DNA from: Clostridia bacterium
GTDB taxonomy: Bacteria > Bacillota > Clostridia > Oscillospirales > CAG-272
Direction: 5' to 3'
DNA length: 15,385 bases
Assembly (NCBI GenBank): GCA_017518025.1
Contig: JAFWWR010000210.1
Coordinates: forward strand, 1 to 15,385
Shown here: in pieces, positions 13,507-15,385 of the stretch
Numbering within the stretch: position 1 is the first letter of the stretch
Layout of the letters: every line of letters begins with the position of its first letter
The notes under the pieces: model-generated
Seen by the model: only the letters and a program-made list of their open reading frames with translations
What the model was told of the DNA's origin: nothing
The model's database searches: none
Translations under genes and position numbers: made by a program

Positions 13507-14097
13507 GTGATGATAATGGATTATAAGGTCATAAGATCGGACAGAAAGACGGTGGGGATCGCCGTGGGGCCGGACGGAGTCACCGTCCGCGCGCCGAGGG
13601 GGATGACGGAGGAGAGGATCCGCAGGATCGTCGCCGACCACCGGGGCTGGATAGAAAAAAAGCTCCGCGAGGAGGAAAAACGCCGCTCGGAGGCCGCCGG
13701 GCTGCCTCCTCTGACGGCGGAGGAGATCGGTGAACTCCGGGAGAGGGCGAGGAAGGTCCTGCCGGAGCGGGTCGCGCACTTTGCGCCCATTGTCGGGGTC
13801 GACTGCGGCAGGATAACGGTGCGCTGCCAGAGGAAAAGGTGGGGTTCCTGTTCGTCGAGGGGCGATCTCAGCTTCAACTGCTTGCTGATGCTGACTCCCG
13901 ATCACGTTATCGACTACGTTGTCGTCCACGAGCTGTGCCACCGGGTCGAGATGAACCACTCCCCGCGCCACAAGGCGCTGATGAGGCGAGCACTGCCGGA
14001 CTTCCGGGAGGCGGAAAAGTGGCTTCGGGACCACGGCGTGACGGTGCTGGAGAGGCGGAGAGCAAAAACAGGCGGGACAACGCCCGAAAACGGTTGA
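13507..14097 (+). CDS. YgjP-type (DUF45) M48-like metal-dependent hydrolase
   Basis: Predicted zinc metallopeptidase of the YgjP/DUF45 family, named after E. coli YgjP; the biological substrate is unknown. The family signature KRWGSCSSRGDLSFN (110-124) is followed by the zinc motif HELCH (141-145, catalytic Glu142) and NHS (150-152), whose His151 is the likely third ligand. It has 196 residues from the GTG at 13507. In-frame ATGs at 13510 and 13516 are equally possible. No purine-rich ribosome site is present, though GGTGAT (13506-13511) could pair with the 16S rRNA tail for the last one. The predicted transcript start lies within a few bases of these codons. There is no signal peptide, so it is probably cytosolic. 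Confidence 0.9.
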   Translation: MMIMDYKVIRSDRKTVGIAVGPDGVTVRAPRGMTEERIRRIVADHRGWIEKKLREEEKRRSEAAGLPPLTAEEIGELRERARKVLPERVAHFAPIVGVDCGRITVRCQRKRWGSCSSRGDLSFNCLLMLTPDHVIDYVVVHELCHRVEMNHSPRHKALMRRALPDFREAEKWLRDHGVTVLERRRAKTGGTTPENG

Positions 14098-14122
14098 CAG
14101 AGCGGCGGGTTTTTGGTATCAT
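14094..14122 (+). promoter_or_regulatory. sigma-A-like promoter of the nucleoside hydrolase gene
   Basis: A perfect TTGACA (14094-14099), 17-bp spacer, TATCAT (14117-14122). The -35 contains the TGA stop of the preceding gene and the spacer contains a GC-rich run followed by TTTTT, as in the promoter at 13470. A CCCG/CGGG stem (14083-14086 with 14106-14109) before the T tract is too weak to call a terminator with confidence. Confidence 0.8.
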
Positions 14123-14123
14123 A

Positions 14124-14136
14124 GATCCGACGGATC
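14124..14136 (+). promoter_or_regulatory. palindrome at the predicted transcription start, possible operator
   Basis: GATCCG-A-CGGATC is a perfect inverted repeat beginning 2 nt after the -10 hexamer and covering the predicted +1. Its place suits a repressor site or a 5'-end hairpin. A second stem, CGGTC-6 nt-GACCG, follows at 14138-14153. Confidence 0.4.
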
Positions 14137-14137
14137 A

Positions 14138-14153
14138 CGGTCTTTTACGACCG
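14138..14153 (+). other. small hairpin in the nucleoside hydrolase leader
   Basis: CGGTC (14138-14142) and GACCG (14149-14153) can form a 5-bp stem with a TTTTAC loop in the 5' leader of about 50 nt. There is no T tract after it, so it is not a terminator. Role unknown. Confidence 0.4.
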
Positions 14154-14179
14154 GAATAACGAAGAAAGGTAAGAGAAAA

Positions 14180-15085
14180 ATGACGCCCGAGAAGATTTTA
14201 GAGGACATTTATTCGAAGAGAGTCAAGAAGGTCATCGTCGACTCCGACACCTATAACGAGATGGACGACCAGTACGCCATCGCCTACGCCATCGCGTCGG
14301 ACAAAATGGAGGTGCTGGCGCTGAACGCCGCGCCGTTCCACAACGACAGGAGCCGCGACTTCGGGGACGGTATGGAGAAGAGCTACGAGGAGATCCTGCG
14401 GGTGCTGGAGCATATAGGGAAGACCGGGCAGTACCCCGTTTTCAAGGGCTCGCGCACCAGGATCAGCGACGATCCGGAGCTCCGCCCCGTGGACAGCCCC
14501 GCCGCGCGGAATATAATAAAGCTCGCCCATGAGACGGACGAGATCATCTACATCCTTGCGCTGGGCGCCATCACCAACGTGGTCTCCGCGGCGCTGATCG
14601 ACCCGTCGATATGCGACAGGATCTGCGTCGTATGGCTCGGCGGCCACTGCTTCGACTTCCGGGATCTCGGCGAGTTCAACCTGGCGCAGGACTACGCCGC
14701 GGGCCAGCTCCTGCTGAACCTCGACGTGCCGCTGATCATGCTCCCCGCCTGCGACCACGGCACGAAGGTGCTTCAGGTGCGCCTGCCCGATATGCAGGAG
14801 ATAAAGGGCGACTCCCCCGCCGCGGTGTTCTTCCGCGAGACGCTGCCGGAGGAGTTCAACGGGGACTACTACGAGAACGGATGGGAGAGGGTCATCTGGG
14901 ACATCGCGGCTCCCGGCGCCGTGGCGGTGCCGGAGGGGTACAGTTTCTCCGTGATCCCCGCGCCGGTCTTCGGCGACAACTGGCAGTACGCCTTCGACAG
15001 GACGCGCAGGAAGATCATCTTCATGGAAAAGGTGGACCGCGACACGGTCATCCGCGACGCCTTCGCCTGCCTCAGCAGTCTGTGA
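14180..15085 (+). CDS. nucleoside hydrolase family protein (NExDDQ variant)
   Basis: Inosine/uridine-preferring nucleoside hydrolase fold; enzymes of the family cleave N-glycosidic bonds of ribonucleosides using a bound calcium. It has 301 residues. The metal-binding loop reads DSDTYNEMDDQ (21-31), two residues longer than the classical DTDPGIDDA. Other family elements are ALGAITNV, EFNLAQDYAA and WDIAAPGAV, whose Asp corresponds to the C-terminal calcium ligand. The His that normally precedes that Asp is replaced by Trp, so the substrate may not be a standard nucleoside. No signal peptide is seen. A weak AAAGGTAAG site precedes the ATG. The gene has its own promoter and a strong terminator, so it is probably monocistronic. 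Confidence 0.82.
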   Translation: MTPEKILEDIYSKRVKKVIVDSDTYNEMDDQYAIAYAIASDKMEVLALNAAPFHNDRSRDFGDGMEKSYEEILRVLEHIGKTGQYPVFKGSRTRISDDPELRPVDSPAARNIIKLAHETDEIIYILALGAITNVVSAALIDPSICDRICVVWLGGHCFDFRDLGEFNLAQDYAAGQLLLNLDVPLIMLPACDHGTKVLQVRLPDMQEIKGDSPAAVFFRETLPEEFNGDYYENGWERVIWDIAAPGAVAVPEGYSFSVIPAPVFGDNWQYAFDRTRRKIIFMEKVDRDTVIRDAFACLSSL

Positions 15086-15100
15086 GGATAAGGAAAAGGA

Positions 15101-15126
15101 AAAGGGCGCCGGAAGGCGCCCTTTTT
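15101..15126 (+). terminator. intrinsic terminator after the nucleoside hydrolase gene
   Basis: GGGCGCC (15104-15110) pairs perfectly with GGCGCCC (15115-15121) around a GGAA tetraloop, extended by A-T pairs and followed by TTTTT (15122-15126). It begins 16 nt after the stop codon. Confidence 0.93.
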
Positions 15127-15156
15127 GCGCGTTTTACGGGGTCGAAGACGAGATCA

Positions 15157-15205
15157 CAAAAAAATAAAAAAAGTTGTTGACAAAGCGATTTTGCCGTGGT
15201 AAAAT
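15157..15205 (+). promoter_or_regulatory. tRNA operon promoter with A-tract (UP-like) element
   Basis: A perfect TTGACA (15177-15182), 17-bp spacer and TAAAAT (15200-15205). An A-rich run at 15157-15172 just upstream resembles an UP element, which is common at stable RNA promoters. The predicted start near 15212 leaves a leader of about 34 nt for RNase P to remove before tRNA-Thr. Confidence 0.8.
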
Positions 15206-15245
15206 AGTGGAGCGTCCATCGGAGGGCGACGATAACCGGACGTAT

Positions 15246-15320
15246 GCTGGTGTGGCTCAATGGCAGAGCAGCTGATTTGTAATCAGCAGGTTGTTGGTTC
15301 GACTCCGATCACCAGCTCCA
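15246..15320 (+). tRNA. tRNA-Thr (anticodon UGU)
   Basis: A full cloverleaf can be drawn. The acceptor is GCTGGTG (15246-15252) with CACCAGC (15310-15316), followed by T and an encoded CCA (15318-15320). The D stem is GCTC/GAGC. The anticodon stem GCTGA/TCAGC holds the loop TTTGTAA with TGT at 15278-15280. The T arm has the TTCGACT loop with two G-U pairs in its stem. It reads ACA codons (and likely other ACN by wobble). Confidence 0.97.
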
Positions 15321-15385
15321 GGGGGAATTCCCGAGCGGCCAAAGGGGGCAGACTGTAAATCTGTTGTCACTGACTTCGGTGGTTC
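15321..15385 (+). tRNA. tRNA-Tyr (anticodon GUA), partial at right edge
   Basis: It begins directly after the CCA of tRNA-Thr with no spacer. The acceptor 5' strand is GGGGGAA, then TT, then a CCC/GGG D stem with a long loop. The anticodon stem CAGA/TCTG holds the loop CTGTAAA with GTA at 15355-15357. A class II long variable arm (GTC-ACT-GAC) follows, typical of bacterial tRNA-Tyr. The T loop and the acceptor 3' strand lie beyond the window. Confidence 0.95.

Noticed and set aside
1..15385. Mobile elements, CRISPR arrays, phage genes or defence systems
   Set aside because: No transposase or integrase motifs, no regularly spaced repeats and no terminal inverted repeats were seen. Nearly all the sequence is explained by conserved chromosomal genes.

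Overview
The window is GC-rich and reads as a chromosomal segment of an endospore-forming member of the Bacillota, most likely a high-GC clostridium. The evidence is a gpr-spoIIP sporulation pair and a gene order, yicC-remA-gmk-rpoZ-priA-def-fmt-rsmB-rlmN-stp-prkC, that is a classic Firmicutes arrangement. I cannot place it to genus from sequence alone.

Region 1 (about 1-11190, minus strand) is one long housekeeping run read right to left. A consensus sigma-A-type promoter (TTGACA, 18 bp, TATAAT) at 11159-11188 drives yicC, remA, gmk, rpoZ, priA, def, fmt, a YugP-like membrane zinc peptidase, rsmB, rlmN, stp and prkC. The prkC gene is cut by the window's left edge. The genes couple RNA processing, GMP kinase, the RNA polymerase omega subunit, replication restart, initiator Met-tRNA formylation and deformylation, rRNA methylation and Ser/Thr phospho-signalling. 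Spacing is tight: def/fmt and yugP/rsmB overlap by 4 nt. A second promoter inside the end of rlmN gives stp-prkC separate expression. The usual coaBC gene between rpoZ and priA is absent, and yugP sits between fmt and rsmB.

Region 2 (about 11190-15130, plus strand) is divergent. It holds a shortened GPR spore protease, SpoIIP (engulfment enzyme), a YgjP-type metallopeptidase and a nucleoside-hydrolase-family protein. gpr and spoIIP have candidate sporulation-sigma promoters. The last two genes each have a sigma-A-like promoter lying over the stop codon of the preceding gene.

Region 3 (about 15130-15385) has a strong terminator, an A-tract plus promoter, and the abutting tRNA-Thr(UGU) and tRNA-Tyr(GUA) genes; the second runs off the window.

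I see no mobile element, CRISPR array or obvious novel multi-gene system. The most interesting signals are small: a repeated stop-codon/terminator/promoter cassette of about 40 bp at 13458-13499 and 14085-14123; a decayed second copy of the rsmB 3' end in the rsmB-rlmN spacer; a nearly leaderless ygjP transcript; a palindrome at the predicted transcription start of the nucleoside hydrolase gene; and a minimal GPR.
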